A stretch of 10,531 bases of DNA, taken from the NCBI GenBank assembly GCA_020201445.1, contig JAIVGU010000016.1, positions 1-10,531 of the forward strand. Direction: 5' to 3'. The notes under the pieces are model-generated. The model was given only the letters and a program-made list of their open reading frames with translations, made no database searches and had not been told where the DNA came from. The stretch is from Halobacteriales archaeon. GTDB lineage: Archaea; Thermoplasmatota; E2; JACPAO01; JAHFTW01. Of the stretch, positions 1 to 9,039 are shown piece after piece; within the stretch, counting starts at the first letter, position 1, and each line of letters begins with the position of its first letter. The translations under genes were made by a program, and so were the position numbers.

Positions 1-329
1 CTCCACTCCTGCGCCATGCGGACCATCGCCTCGTAGACCGCGGAGTCGCCGTGCGGGTGGTACTTGCCGAGGACCTCACCGACGACGCGGGCGCTCTTCT
101 TGTACGCCGAGCCGGGCCCCATGCCCAGCTCGCTCATCGCGTAGAGGATGCGGCGGTGGACCGGCTTGAGGCCGTCGCGGGCGTCGGGGAGGGCGCGCGC
201 GACGATGACCGACATTGCGTAGTCGAGGAACGACTGCCGCATCTCGGACTCCACCGGGCGGGCGGAGACGCCCTGCGGGGTGGGGGCGGCCGGGGGCGTC
301 GGGGTCTTGGGTCCAGAGTCGTCGGCCAT
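1..329 (-). CDS. gyrA: DNA gyrase subunit A, N-terminal part (cut by window edge)
   Basis: This is the breakage-reunion subunit of the type IIA topoisomerase that introduces negative supercoils with GyrB. Only the first 109 residues are in the window. After a Pro/Ala-rich leader of about 25 residues, the conserved GyrA start is clear: [20 protein letters not shown] (residues 30-49), [14 protein letters not shown] (52-65) and [19 protein letters not shown] (89-107). The quinolone-determining positions read Ser96 and Glu100, equivalent to E. coli Ser83 and Asp87. The catalytic tyrosine lies beyond the edge. The ATG at 329-327 starts one base after the gyrB stop codon, and an AGGTGG ribosome-binding sequence lies inside the gyrB end with a 9-nt spacer. 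The pair is thus tightly coupled in translation. Archaeal gyrases are known to be of bacterial origin. Family assignment is secure. Confidence 0.97.
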   Translation of the reverse strand, partial: MADDSGPKTPTPPAAPTPQGVSARPVESEMRQSFLDYAMSVIVARALPDARDGLKPVHRRILYAMSELGMGPGSAYKKSARVVGEVLGKYHPHGDSAVYEAMVRMAQEW

Positions 330-330
330 G

Positions 331-2475
<2,145 letters not shown>

Positions 2476-2522
2476 GGTCCGCGCGTTCCGCTATCAACCA
2501 CTAACCGCTCCACACCTTGCGC

Positions 2523-3320
2523 TCAAGGATGCAGACGCCGCCTCGCCAGGGCTGCGGCACCCACCAGGGCAGGCACGAGCCAGCCGCCCGCCGGGAAGGG
2601 AGTCCGCTTCGGCGGCTCGGCGGGGGCGGAAGGAGAACCGGCCGGGCCACCTCTCATCCCCGTTGCAGGCACCCCTCCCGCTGCCGCGGCAACCGTGAGG
2701 TTCGCGGGAATCTCCCCGGTGTCAGGCAGCAGGTCGGACACCGCCATGGACACGGTGGCGGCATCACCGACCGGCCCCGGAGGGGAGATGGGGCTGCCAC
2801 TGCTTTGGACGCGGAACCCGGCGAGGAAGACCGTGGAGTTGCCAACGCCAAGCAGGGACAGGGGGATGCCGGCCGCCGGGCGGTCGCCCTCCTCCGCGAC
2901 CGTGACCTGCGCGACCTGCGCGTCCTGTCGACCCTGCGCATCGGCACGCCACAGGGCCCCCGCCAGGCTTGGGTGGTGGTCGACCCCGGAATAGGCGGGC
3001 AGGGCCCGGTCGATGCGCAGGAGGAACGGGGCCCCGTTGGCGGTGAACCAGATGGAGTAAACCACCGATTCGGCCAAGGGGGCTTCCCCGGGTGGGGCGG
3101 CGGGGCTGTGGGCGACCTGGACGGACAGCGTGGAGCGGTTCAGCGCGGCGGAGAACCCCACCAGGTCGGCGGCGGAGAAGCGCCCGGCAGGGGCGGCCTC
3201 GCCTCCGGCCCACTGCACGTCACCGGCAGGGTCGGCGGCCTCCAGGGCGACGGGTGCGGCGGATGCGGCGTTCGCGCCGAAGGCCAGGAGGAGCAACGCG
3301 ACGATGGGAAGCCGGCGCAT
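2523..3320 (-). CDS. Exported protein with C-terminal membrane anchor, function unknown
   Basis: The product is 265 residues from the ATG at 3320; a GTG three codons upstream is an alternative start. Residues 1-21 form a Sec-type signal peptide (MRRL, a hydrophobic run of Ile/Val/Ala/Leu, then NAASA before the likely cut). The mature part starts with a DPAGDVQ motif and reads as a beta-rich domain (STLSVQVAHS, VVYSIWF, FLLRIDRAL). This resembles the DOMON/CBM9-like folds seen in exported archaeal proteins, but I cannot assign it. There are three N-x-S/T sequons (NRS, NST, NLT), no cysteine and almost no lysine. A Pro/Ala/Ser linker leads to a short hydrophobic segment (WLVPALVGAAALA) and a final RRR cluster, the layout of archaeal surface-protein anchors. 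A TATA-like box about 26 nt upstream suggests leaderless transcription. It lies between scpB and gyrB with no evident functional link to either. Confidence 0.83.
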   Translation of the reverse strand: MRRLPIVALLLLAFGANAASAAPVALEAADPAGDVQWAGGEAAPAGRFSAADLVGFSAALNRSTLSVQVAHSPAAPPGEAPLAESVVYSIWFTANGAPFLLRIDRALPAYSGVDHHPSLAGALWRADAQGRQDAQVAQVTVAEEGDRPAAGIPLSLLGVGNSTVFLAGFRVQSSGSPISPPGPVGDAATVSMAVSDLLPDTGEIPANLTVAAAAGGVPATGMRGGPAGSPSAPAEPPKRTPFPAGGWLVPALVGAAALARRRLHP

Positions 3321-3343
3321 GGCAACCACACGGCCGCGCAGGC

Positions 3344-3350
3344 AAGATAA
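3344..3350 (-). promoter_or_regulatory. Candidate TATA box, leaderless start of exported gene
   Basis: TTATCTT on the minus strand is centred about 26 nt upstream of the ATG at 3320, the usual TATA-to-start distance in archaea. The transcript would then begin at or within a few bases of the start codon. No Shine-Dalgarno sequence is seen before this gene, which fits. The box lies in the 55-nt gap between the scpB stop and this gene, so the exported gene probably has its own promoter and is not simply part of the scp operon. Confidence 0.45.
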
Positions 3351-3375
3351 GCAACCTTGTCCCGCCGCCGAAACG

Positions 3376-4350
3376 TCACTTGCCCTGAAGGGAAGGGGCC
3401 TCGGCCGGTGCCTGCGCAGGCTCGGGCTCCTGGGCCTGCGGCTCCTCGTAGACCGTCTCCGCCTTGGGCTTGGGCGGCGCCTCGATGCCCACCAGGCGGC
3501 CCATCAGCGCCCGAATCTCGTCCGGGTCGCTTGCGTCGAGGCCGAAGTACTCGGGGAACAGCGCCGTCGTGGAGAGGACCTTCGTGGGGCCGTCCTCGCG
3601 GGCGCGCACGAGGCCGCGCTGCACCAGCTCGGGGATGTGGTCGTAGACCTTGCTGCCCATCATGTCGACGAGCTGCGACTGCTTCATCGGCTGGTGGAAC
3701 GCGATGAGCGCCAGCGTCTTCAGGAGCTTGGGGGCGATCTCCATCGGAGCAAACTTCGCGGCGGGCTCGGCGGCCTGGGTGCGCACCTGCATCGCCCACT
3801 TCGTCCCCGCCTTGCCGACCTCCAGCACCGTGTCGCGCTCCTGGTAGGCCGCCTGCAGCTCCGCGAGCCCCTTCTTCACCTGGTCGGGCGGGAGGCCGGT
3901 CTGCTCTGCGACTTCCTCCACCCCGACGGGCTTGCCGGCGGCGAAGAGGGCAGCCTCGACGACGTGCATCGGCTTCATGCCGGTGAAGCGGACCTGCATC
4001 TTGCGGGACTTCGGCGCCGACTGAACCACGGATTGGGTAATGCTCTTGGCCGGCTTCGGCGCAACCGCGGAGGCCGCAGAAGGCGCGGAGGACTTTGTTT
4101 CGGTGGGTTCCGTGCCCTCCGCGGTTCGTGGGTGCTTCGGCTCTCCCAAAACCGCGGATTTCGCGGATGGCGCGGATTGGGACTTGGCATCCGCGTCATC
4201 CGCGGTTTGGGCGGGCGAAGGGGACTTGCCCTTCGGCTTCTTTGCCTTGCGCGCCTCCTCCAGAGCCCGCGCCAACTCCTGCGCCCGCGTCGGCTTGCCG
4301 AAGTTGCGCTGCACCTCGATGGGAGTGCCGTCGGGGGCGGTGCCGGTCAC
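3376..4350 (-). CDS. scpB: Segregation and condensation protein B
   Basis: ScpB is the winged-helix partner that dimerises and binds the kleisin ScpA in the SMC condensin complex, acting in chromosome compaction and segregation. The conserved part runs from about residue 118 to 288. It starts KPMHVVEAALFAAGKPV (126-142), continues through LLKTLALIAFHQPMKQSQLV (209-228) and ends LFPEYFGLD (264-272), the usual ScpB signature. The protein is 324 residues, well above the roughly 170-200 common in the family. The excess is an N-terminal extension of about 117 residues and a Pro/Glu/Ala-rich tail (291-324). Residues 48-99 are encoded by a copy of a dispersed DNA repeat and contain SAPSAKSAV (59-67) and SAPSAASAV (88-96). 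The start is GTG, fixed by a strong GGAGGTGA four bases upstream. The gene follows scpA after 88 nt holding a hairpin repeat. Confidence 0.93.
   Translation of the reverse strand: MTGTAPDGTPIEVQRNFGKPTRAQELARALEEARKAKKPKGKSPSPAQTADDADAKSQSAPSAKSAVLGEPKHPRTAEGTEPTETKSSAPSAASAVAPKPAKSITQSVVQSAPKSRKMQVRFTGMKPMHVVEAALFAAGKPVGVEEVAEQTGLPPDQVKKGLAELQAAYQERDTVLEVGKAGTKWAMQVRTQAAEPAAKFAPMEIAPKLLKTLALIAFHQPMKQSQLVDMMGSKVYDHIPELVQRGLVRAREDGPTKVLSTTALFPEYFGLDASDPDEIRALMGRLVGIEAPPKPKAETVYEEPQAQEPEPAQAPAEAPSLQGK
4022..4208. repeat. Dispersed dyad repeat inside scpB (copy A)
   Basis: This repeat lies wholly within the scpB reading frame. It holds two dyads. One pairs 4063-4073 with 4116-4126 (11 bp, perfect). 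The other pairs 4149-4168 with 4189-4208 (18 of 20 positions). CGCGGAT recurs at 4153, 4162 and 4171, exactly 9 bp apart, so each unit encodes three residues and gives the S-A-x pattern in ScpB. Positions 4055-4178 closely match the noncoding copy at 9284-9403, with identical runs of 23, 25 and 30 bp. A further AACCACGGATTG unit at 4024-4035 matches the start of the 10081 hairpin. Confidence 0.88.
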
Positions 4351-4354
4351 GCCT

Positions 4355-4362
4355 TCACCTCC
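4355..4362 (-). promoter_or_regulatory. Shine-Dalgarno sequence of scpB
   Basis: GGAGGTGA on the minus strand ends four bases before the GTG at 4350-4348. It is close to a perfect anti-16S match and decides the GTG start, which lies far upstream of the conserved ScpB domain. It therefore supports the long repeat-bearing extension being translated. Confidence 0.75.
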
Positions 4363-4365
4363 CAG

Positions 4366-4427
4366 GGAACCACGAATTGCACGAACGCCTGAGTCCAGTT
4401 CGTGGGCTTCGTGCGATTCGTGGTTCC
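4366..4427. repeat. Hairpin repeat between scpA and scpB
   Basis: The arms at 4366-4385 and 4408-4427 pair at 19 of 20 positions around a 22-nt loop. CACGAA units start at 4371 and 4380, a 9-bp step. Read on the minus strand the element begins 11 nt after the scpA stop codon and ends a few bases before the scpB ribosome-binding site. It could act as a transcript-end, processing or attenuation structure in the operon; that role is inference. It belongs to the same family as the elements at 5415 and 10081. Confidence 0.88.
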
Positions 4428-4438
4428 GACGTGGGCCG

Positions 4439-5386
4439 TCATGCCTTGACCTCCTCTGCCAAGACGGTCGCCGCCTCGGGGAGCTTGGGCGTCACCCAGA
4501 TTTCCCCGTACGGGAACTCCTCCTGGCTGACGGTGATGCGAGACTGCTTGGCGAGGAACAGGAGGGCGTTGAAGGTCTGCACCACGTCGATGGCGGTGGG
4601 CTCGTAGAGGCTGCTGAACGGCACCGGCGTCGCGGGGTAGTCGAGGATGCGCTGCCAGGTCTCCGCCACCTCCGCCTCCAGGTCGTCACGGTGCATCATG
4701 CCGCCGACGCGGCCGCGCATCTTGCGCTTGAGGCTGAGGCGGGCGGCGAGGCGCTCCTCGTTCAGCACCAGCCGCTGCTGCGCCTCGGCGTGGACCTCCT
4801 CGAACGCCGAGAGCAGCTCCATCAGGGTGACGCGGCGGTCGCCCTTGTGGCGGATCTTCTCGTCGATGGGCGCCTTGGGGAGGGCGAAGATGCGCTCGTT
4901 GTAGTCCACCTGGTCCGACGACCAGCCGAAGTCGGGGATGTCCTCCCAGCCGGAGTCCGTGGACGCCTCGGCGCGGATGACGGCGCGGCTTGCGACCTCG
5001 TCCGACTGGAGCTTGAGGACGGTCCACGCCATCAGGATGATGCGGCCAGCGGTGACGAGGTCGACGCCGCGAGCCTTGGCCTCCTTCAGGTACATCTGCG
5101 CGAACTTGCTCAGGTCGAGGTCCCAGGGGTCGAGGTGGTTCTGGATGACCAGCTCGAAGGCGATGGCGAGGTCGCGGTGGAAGCCGTCCTTGATGGCGAC
5201 GTGCTCGCCATCCTGGCTGCCGGTGACCATCTCGATGTAGTCCGTCATCTTGCGGCCGTCGTCGTCGTCGCCGATGAGCGCCTTGTGGTGGAGCAGGTGC
5301 TGCACGACCTTGGCGGTGTGCAGCGTCGCCTGCGTCGGCTGGGGGCGCACCACCGGGTCGGTGAACTGCGTCTGCCTCGGCGGCAT
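4439..5386 (-). CDS. scpA: Segregation and condensation protein A (kleisin)
   Basis: ScpA is the kleisin that bridges the two SMC head domains and recruits ScpB. The product is 315 residues, somewhat long for the family. An N-terminal winged helix (about 20-65) precedes the conserved core HRDLAIAFELVIQNHLDPWD (70-89) and DLVTAGRIILMAWTVLKLQS (109-128), the classic DPWD-L and alpha-helical kleisin block that contacts the SMC neck. A charged linker follows. The C-terminal winged helix includes VVQTFNALLFLAKQSRI and QEEFPYGEIWV, which binds the SMC cap. The ATG at 5386 is supported by GGGGGAG at 5 nt spacing. It lies 109 nt after the smc stop and 88 nt before scpB, with a hairpin repeat in each gap. 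Cotranscription of smc, scpA and scpB is likely, since I see no strong promoter in either gap. Confidence 0.93.
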   Translation of the reverse strand: MPPRQTQFTDPVVRPQPTQATLHTAKVVQHLLHHKALIGDDDDGRKMTDYIEMVTGSQDGEHVAIKDGFHRDLAIAFELVIQNHLDPWDLDLSKFAQMYLKEAKARGVDLVTAGRIILMAWTVLKLQSDEVASRAVIRAEASTDSGWEDIPDFGWSSDQVDYNERIFALPKAPIDEKIRHKGDRRVTLMELLSAFEEVHAEAQQRLVLNEERLAARLSLKRKMRGRVGGMMHRDDLEAEVAETWQRILDYPATPVPFSSLYEPTAIDVVQTFNALLFLAKQSRITVSQEEFPYGEIWVTPKLPEAATVLAEEVKA

Positions 5387-5414
5387 CAGGACTCCCCCTC
5401 CGCGCCTACGACGC

Positions 5415-5480
5415 AGGGATTCCGGGGATTGCGGGGATAGGTGATGGCCCCGCGAAATCCTTGGAATCCCCGGAATCCCT
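5415..5480. repeat. Hairpin repeat between smc and scpA
   Basis: The arms at 5415-5438 and 5457-5480 pair at 21 of 24 positions around an 18-nt loop. GGAT recurs at 5417, 5426 and 5435, exactly 9 bp apart. On the minus strand the element starts 15 nt after the smc stop. It is the GGGATTCC-flavoured relative of the CACGAA- and CGCGGA-type elements, and a similar half-element occurs at 2370-2390. Confidence 0.87.
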
Positions 5481-5495
5481 GCTCGGTCGGTGCGC

Positions 5496-8400
5496 TCATT
5501 TCTTGACCTCCACGGACACGGCGCGCTCGATGAGCTGCGTGATGGTGGTCTCCTGCGCCGGCTTGGGCTTCTCCTTCTTGGCGGCCTTGCGGGCGGCGGC
5601 GACGGCGTTGGGCGGGGGCGGCGGCGTGCCGTCGTCGGTGCGCGTTCCGCCTCCGGCTGGGCCTTTCTCGGACTCCTCGTCGCGCAGGGTGTCGATGTCG
5701 AAGTGCGCGATGATCTCGCTCTGGCCTGGCACCTGCTGGGTGACGCCGTAGATGTGGCTCGCCTCCTTCAGCGTGATTTTCCTGAGCGAGACCACGATGA
5801 ACTGGGCGTAGCGGGCGTTGTCCTTGATCATCTTGGCCAAGAGCTCGCTGTTGACGGCGTCGAGGTTCTGGTCAACCTCGTCGAAGTAGTAGAACGGCGA
5901 GGGGTCGTAGCGCTGGAGGGCGAAGATGAAGGCCATGCTCGTCAGCGACTTCTCGCCGCCGGAGAGGGCGTCGAGGCGGGTGACCTTCTTGCCCATCGGC
6001 TGCGCCTTGAGGATGAGGCCGCCCGCAAAGGGGTCCTCCCCGTCCTCGAACTCCATGTAGGCCTGCCCGCCCGCCGACAACTGGGCGTAGACGGCGGCGA
6101 AGTTCTCGTTGATGGCGACGAAGACCTCCAGGATGGCGGCCTTCTTCTTCTTGGTGATCTCCGCGACGAGGGCCACCAGCTCCTCGCGCTGCTGCTCCAG
6201 GCGGGCGACCTCGGCGCGCAGGTCCTTGCGGCGCGTGTCCTCCGCGTCGTAGTCCTCCAGGGCGCGCATGTTGACGGGGCCGAGCCGCTCCAGGCTCGCC
6301 TCCTGGTTCCGGAGCTCGCGCTTGAGGTCCTCCATCGGCGGCACCGCCTCGTCCCCCTTGGGCTCGAACGGGGTCTCCTTGAGGTCGACGAGGGCGTCCC
6401 CGAGCGCCTCCTCCAGGGCGGGGAGCTTGCCGTTGGCGTTGGCGACCATGCCGAACAGGGTCTCGACGCGGTCGGCGACCTTGTCCATCCTGGCCTTGAG
6501 GTCCACCATCTCCTGGTACGCCTTGTCCTTGGCGTCCTGGAGCCCCTTGACGGCGCCGGTGGCCTTGCGCTGCATCTTCATCAGCGCCTCGATCTCCGCC
6601 TTCGCCTTGGCGTAGGCCTCGGTGAACCTCTTGATGTCGGCGGCGAAGCGCTCGGCGCCGGCCTCCTTCTCGGCCAACTGCCCCGCGACCTCGGCCTTGC
6701 GGGCCTCGACCAAGGCAAGCTGGCTGGTGGCGAGGGCGCGGCGGCTCTCGGCCTTCAGCACGGCCTCGGTGAGGGACTGGACCTCCCGCTCCAGCGCCTC
6801 GACGCGCTCGCGCTGCTCTTTGCCGGTGCCCTTGAGGAGAAGCTTCCCCTTCTCGACGCGCAGCGTCTCCATCTCGGCGAGGCGCGTCGTGTGGCCCTCG
6901 ATGAGCGTGGCCAGCTTCGCGGCGGTGGCGTCGAGCTCCTTCTGCTCCTTGGCGAAGCCCTTCAGGTCGGCGGCGAGCATCGCCTTGCGCTCCGCCAGGG
7001 TGGCCTCCTTGCGCTCCAGCTCCTTGAGGCGGTCCTCCTGGCTGGCACCGGCGGCGCCGTCGGCGGCCAGCGCGGCGTTGAGGGCGTCGGACTCCTCGCG
7101 GGCCTTCTGCGCCCGGGCGACGGCGTCCTGCTGCGCGGCCTCGGCCTTGGCGATCTCGACGGCAATCTCGTCGAGGCGGCCGCGGTCGGCGTTCGTGAAC
7201 TGCACTTCCTCTGCGCCCTTGCCCTTGGCGTTCTTGCCGCCGGTCATGGCGCCCGACTTCTCAAACAGCTCGCCGTCGAGGGTGACGATGCGGACGCCAC
7301 CCATCATGCGGCGGCCGTTGGCCATCGTGTCGGCGACGAGGGTGTCCTGGAAGACGTGCCAGAACGCGTTCTGGTAGCGGGGGTTGAACTCGATGAGGTC
7401 GATGGCGAAGCCGAGCGAGCCCTGCTCCTTGACCTTCATGAGCGCCTGGCCGGAGGGGCGACCGGGGACCATCTTGTTGAGCGGCAGGAACGTGGCGCGG
7501 CCGGACTGCTTGCGCTTGACGAGGTCGATGCACTGCGCGGCGACGGCGTCGTCCTCCACCACGACGGCGGTGAGGCGGCCCGCTGCCGCAATCTGCATGG
7601 CTTCGGTGTACTTCTTGTCCACCTTGGCCAGCTCGGCGACGGTGCCGACGATGCCCTTGATCTCGCGCTTGTCGCGGGCCTCGAGGACGTCCTGCACGGC
7701 GCGGCCGTAGCCGCCCTGCGCCCGCGCCGCGGCGGCCTCGTTGGCCTGCAGTTCGATGCGCTCGCGGTCGAGGCGGCGGATGCGCTGCTCCAGGTCCTCG
7801 GCCTGCTTCATCAGGTCGCCCTGGAGCTTGCGCAGCTCGAAGAGGCGCTTCTCCTGCTCCTTGCGCTTCTTGCCCGCGCCGCCCGCGTTCTGGCGGAGCT
7901 CCTTGAGTTGCCAGGTGGTCTCCTCCAGGTCGGTGGCGACGGCCTCGGCCTGCGCAGTGGTCTCGGCGAGCGCCTTCTCGGCGGCGCGCAGCCGCTCGGC
8001 GGTGCGGTCGGCCTCCAGCTTGGCCTCGTGGAGTTCGAGTTGCTTCGCCTCATGCTCCTGTTTGAGCGAGGACAGCTCCTGGTTGACGCGCATGGCGCCC
8101 TTGTCGCTGCTGCTGATGGCGGTGCGGACCTGCTCCAGTTCCTTCTTGGCGGCGTCGAGGCGCTTGCTGGCGGCGGCGTGCTCGGCGGCGCACTGGTCGC
8201 GCAGCTTGGTCTCGCCGGCCATGGCCTTCTCGATGCGGCGCAGCTCGTCGGCGAGCGGCTGCACGGCCTCGCGGGCGGTGGCGAGCTCGGCCTTGGCGAA
8301 GTTGGTCTTCTCCTCCAGGCGGGTCATCTCGCCGTGCGCCTGCGTGACCTTCTCCTGGAGCTTCTGTGCCTCCTCGCCGCCCTCCTCGCGGATGCGCTTC

Positions 8401-8540
8401 TCGGCCTCGGCCAGGCGCTGCTGCGCGTCCTTGTGCTTCTCCTGCAGGGCGGCCAGTTGCTGCTGCTGCTTCTCGCGGTCCTTGCCGAAGCTCTCCGCCT
8501 GCTGGCGGACGGCGGCGTCCTGTCCCTGCAGGTCCTCGCG
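5496..8540 (-). CDS. smc: SMC coiled coil, hinge and C-terminal head (3' piece of split smc)
   Basis: This frame is open from 8558, but its first ATG is at 8327. If it is translated on its own it would lose about 70 coil residues. Counting from the codon at 8540, it holds the first coil (1-295), the hinge (about 296-435, with IKGIVGTVAELAKVD and later SGAMTGGK), the second coil, LGPVNMRALEDYD (about 753-765), the ABC signature LSGGEKSLTSMAF and Walker B FYYFDEVDQNLDA. The canonical head ends near GVTQQVPGQSEIIAHF. About 60 further residues form a tail with five consecutive prolines and a Lys/Ala-rich stretch, which is unusual for SMC. The stop codon is TGA at 5498-5496. Confidence 0.93.
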   Translation of the reverse strand, partial: REDLQGQDAAVRQQAESFGKDREKQQQQLAALQEKHKDAQQRLAEAEKRIREEGGEEAQKLQEKVTQAHGEMTRLEEKTNFAKAELATAREAVQPLADELRRIEKAMAGETKLRDQCAAEHAAASKRLDAAKKELEQVRTAISSSDKGAMRVNQELSSLKQEHEAKQLELHEAKLEADRTAERLRAAEKALAETTAQAEAVATDLEETTWQLKELRQNAGGAGKKRKEQEKRLFELRKLQGDLMKQAEDLEQRIRRLDRERIELQANEAAAARAQGGYGRAVQDVLEARDKREIKGIVGTVAELAKVDKKYTEAMQIAAAGRLTAVVVEDDAVAAQCIDLVKRKQSGRATFLPLNKMVPGRPSGQALMKVKEQGSLGFAIDLIEFNPRYQNAFWHVFQDTLVADTMANGRRMMGGVRIVTLDGELFEKSGAMTGGKNAKGKGAEEVQFTNADRGRLDEIAVEIAKAEAAQQDAVARAQKAREESDALNAALAADGAAGASQEDRLKELERKEATLAERKAMLAADLKGFAKEQKELDATAAKLATLIEGHTTRLAEMETLRVEKGKLLLKGTGKEQRERVEALEREVQSLTEAVLKAESRRALATSQLALVEARKAEVAGQLAEKEAGAERFAADIKRFTEAYAKAKAEIEALMKMQRKATGAVKGLQDAKDKAYQEMVDLKARMDKVADRVETLFGMVANANGKLPALEEALGDALVDLKETPFEPKGDEAVPPMEDLKRELRNQEASLERLGPVNMRALEDYDAEDTRRKDLRAEVARLEQQREELVALVAEITKKKKAAILEVFVAINENFAAVYAQLSAGGQAYMEFEDGEDPFAGGLILKAQPMGKKVTRLDALSGGEKSLTSMAFIFALQRYDPSPFYYFDEVDQNLDAVNSELLAKMIKDNARYAQFIVVSLRKITLKEASHIYGVTQQVPGQSEIIAHFDIDTLRDEESEKGPAGGGTRTDDGTPPPPPNAVAAARKAAKKEKPKPAQETTITQLIERAVSVEVKK

Positions 8541-9039
8541 GGCGGCGGTCCACGGCGGTCATGTTGCAGATGCTCTGCACGTCGCCCTGGAGGGTGATGT
8601 TGTAGCCGTCCGCGCTGATGCGGGCGTGGTCCAGGAGGTCGATGAACTCCTTCTTCTGGCTGGCGCGGCCGTTGACGTAGAAGTAGGAGACGGAGCCCTC
8701 AGGGGACTCCTTGCTGGGGTCGCGGCGGACGCGGCGGGTCAGCGTCACCTGGTCGGCGTCGACCGGCATGGTGCGGTCGGCGTTGTCGAACACCAGCGAG
8801 ACGGTGCAGGCCTCGCTGGGTTTGCCGCCCTGGCCGCCGTTGTAGATGAGGTCGGTCAGGTTCTTGGCCCGCATCGCGCGCGGCGAGTTGGGGCCCAGGA
8901 CGAACATAACGGCGTCGCCGATGTTCGACTTCCCGGAGCCGTTGGGGCCCGTGATGCCCGTGAAGCCGGGCTCGAAGGGGACGGCATACTTGCCCTTGAA
9001 GGTCTTGAAGTTCTCCATGTGCACTTCGCGCAGGTGCAT
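8050..9039 (-). CDS. smc: SMC N-terminal head fragment (5' piece of split smc)
   Basis: As sequenced, translation from the ATG at 9039 gives 166 genuine SMC residues (down to 8542). It then runs on in a wrong Arg/Pro/Gly-rich frame to a stop at 8050. The genuine part includes the Walker A nucleotide loop, the Q-loop region around VFDNADRTMPVDADQVTLTR (residues 83-102) and the R-loop-like RAMRAKNLTDLIYNGGQ (54-70), close to archaeal SMC. There is no Walker B or signature motif, so this fragment alone could not hydrolyse ATP. Confidence 0.8.
   Translation of the reverse strand: MHLREVHMENFKTFKGKYAVPFEPGFTGITGPNGSGKSNIGDAVMFVLGPNSPRAMRAKNLTDLIYNGGQGGKPSEACTVSLVFDNADRTMPVDADQVTLTRRVRRDPSKESPEGSVSYFYVNGRASQKKEFIDLLDHARISADGYNITLQGDVQSICNMTAVDRRPRGPAGTGRRRPPAGGELRQGPREAAAATGRPAGEAQGRAAAPGRGREAHPRGGRRGGTEAPGEGHAGARRDDPPGGEDQLRQGRARHRPRGRAAARRRAAPHREGHGRRDQAARPVRRRARRRQQAPRRRQEGTGAGPHRHQQQRQGRHARQPGAVLAQTGA

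Larger units (their letters stand above)
5496..9039 (-). pseudogene. smc: Chromosome segregation ATPase SMC, frameshifted as sequenced
   Basis: SMC is the ABC-type ATPase whose dimer, closed by ScpA/ScpB, compacts and separates chromosomes. The homology covers about 1,180 codons in two frames. Frame one gives the N-terminal head (residues 1-166: Walker A GPNGSGKS at 31-38, ISADGYNITLQGDV at 141-154, VDRR at 163-166). Frame two gives coiled coil, hinge, second coil and C-terminal head. The break is at 8540-8544 around a CCC run; removing one base there would join the frames as VDRR-REDLQG. The conserved segment that normally follows (Ile-Glu-Asp-x-Ala-Gly, then Tyr/Phe and two Lys) is absent in every frame, and the first coil looks shorter than the second. 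I therefore suspect a deletion that is not a multiple of three, or an assembly error, rather than a lone base error. The ATG at 9039 (MHLREVHMENFKTF) fits family starts and has no Shine-Dalgarno. Confidence 0.9.

Noticed and set aside
4022..4210. CRISPR-like array
   Set aside because: The 9-bp unit repeats have no unique spacers of constant length, and they form dyads; no cas genes are present.
3130..4392. 420-residue plus-strand open frame opposite scpB
   Set aside because: Antisense to a confident scpB with a strong ribosome-binding site; its product is low-complexity.
8530..8560. Programmed ribosomal frameshift in smc
   Set aside because: No slippery heptamer, stop-adjacent pause or clear downstream structure is visible, and a conserved motif is missing at the junction, so a lesion or assembly fault is more likely.
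5490..8597. 1,035-residue open frame on the plus strand opposite smc
   Set aside because: It is the antisense shadow of the Lys/Glu/Ala-rich SMC coiled coil, giving Leu/Val/Gly/Ala/His-rich nonsense; the minus strand carries unmistakable SMC motifs.
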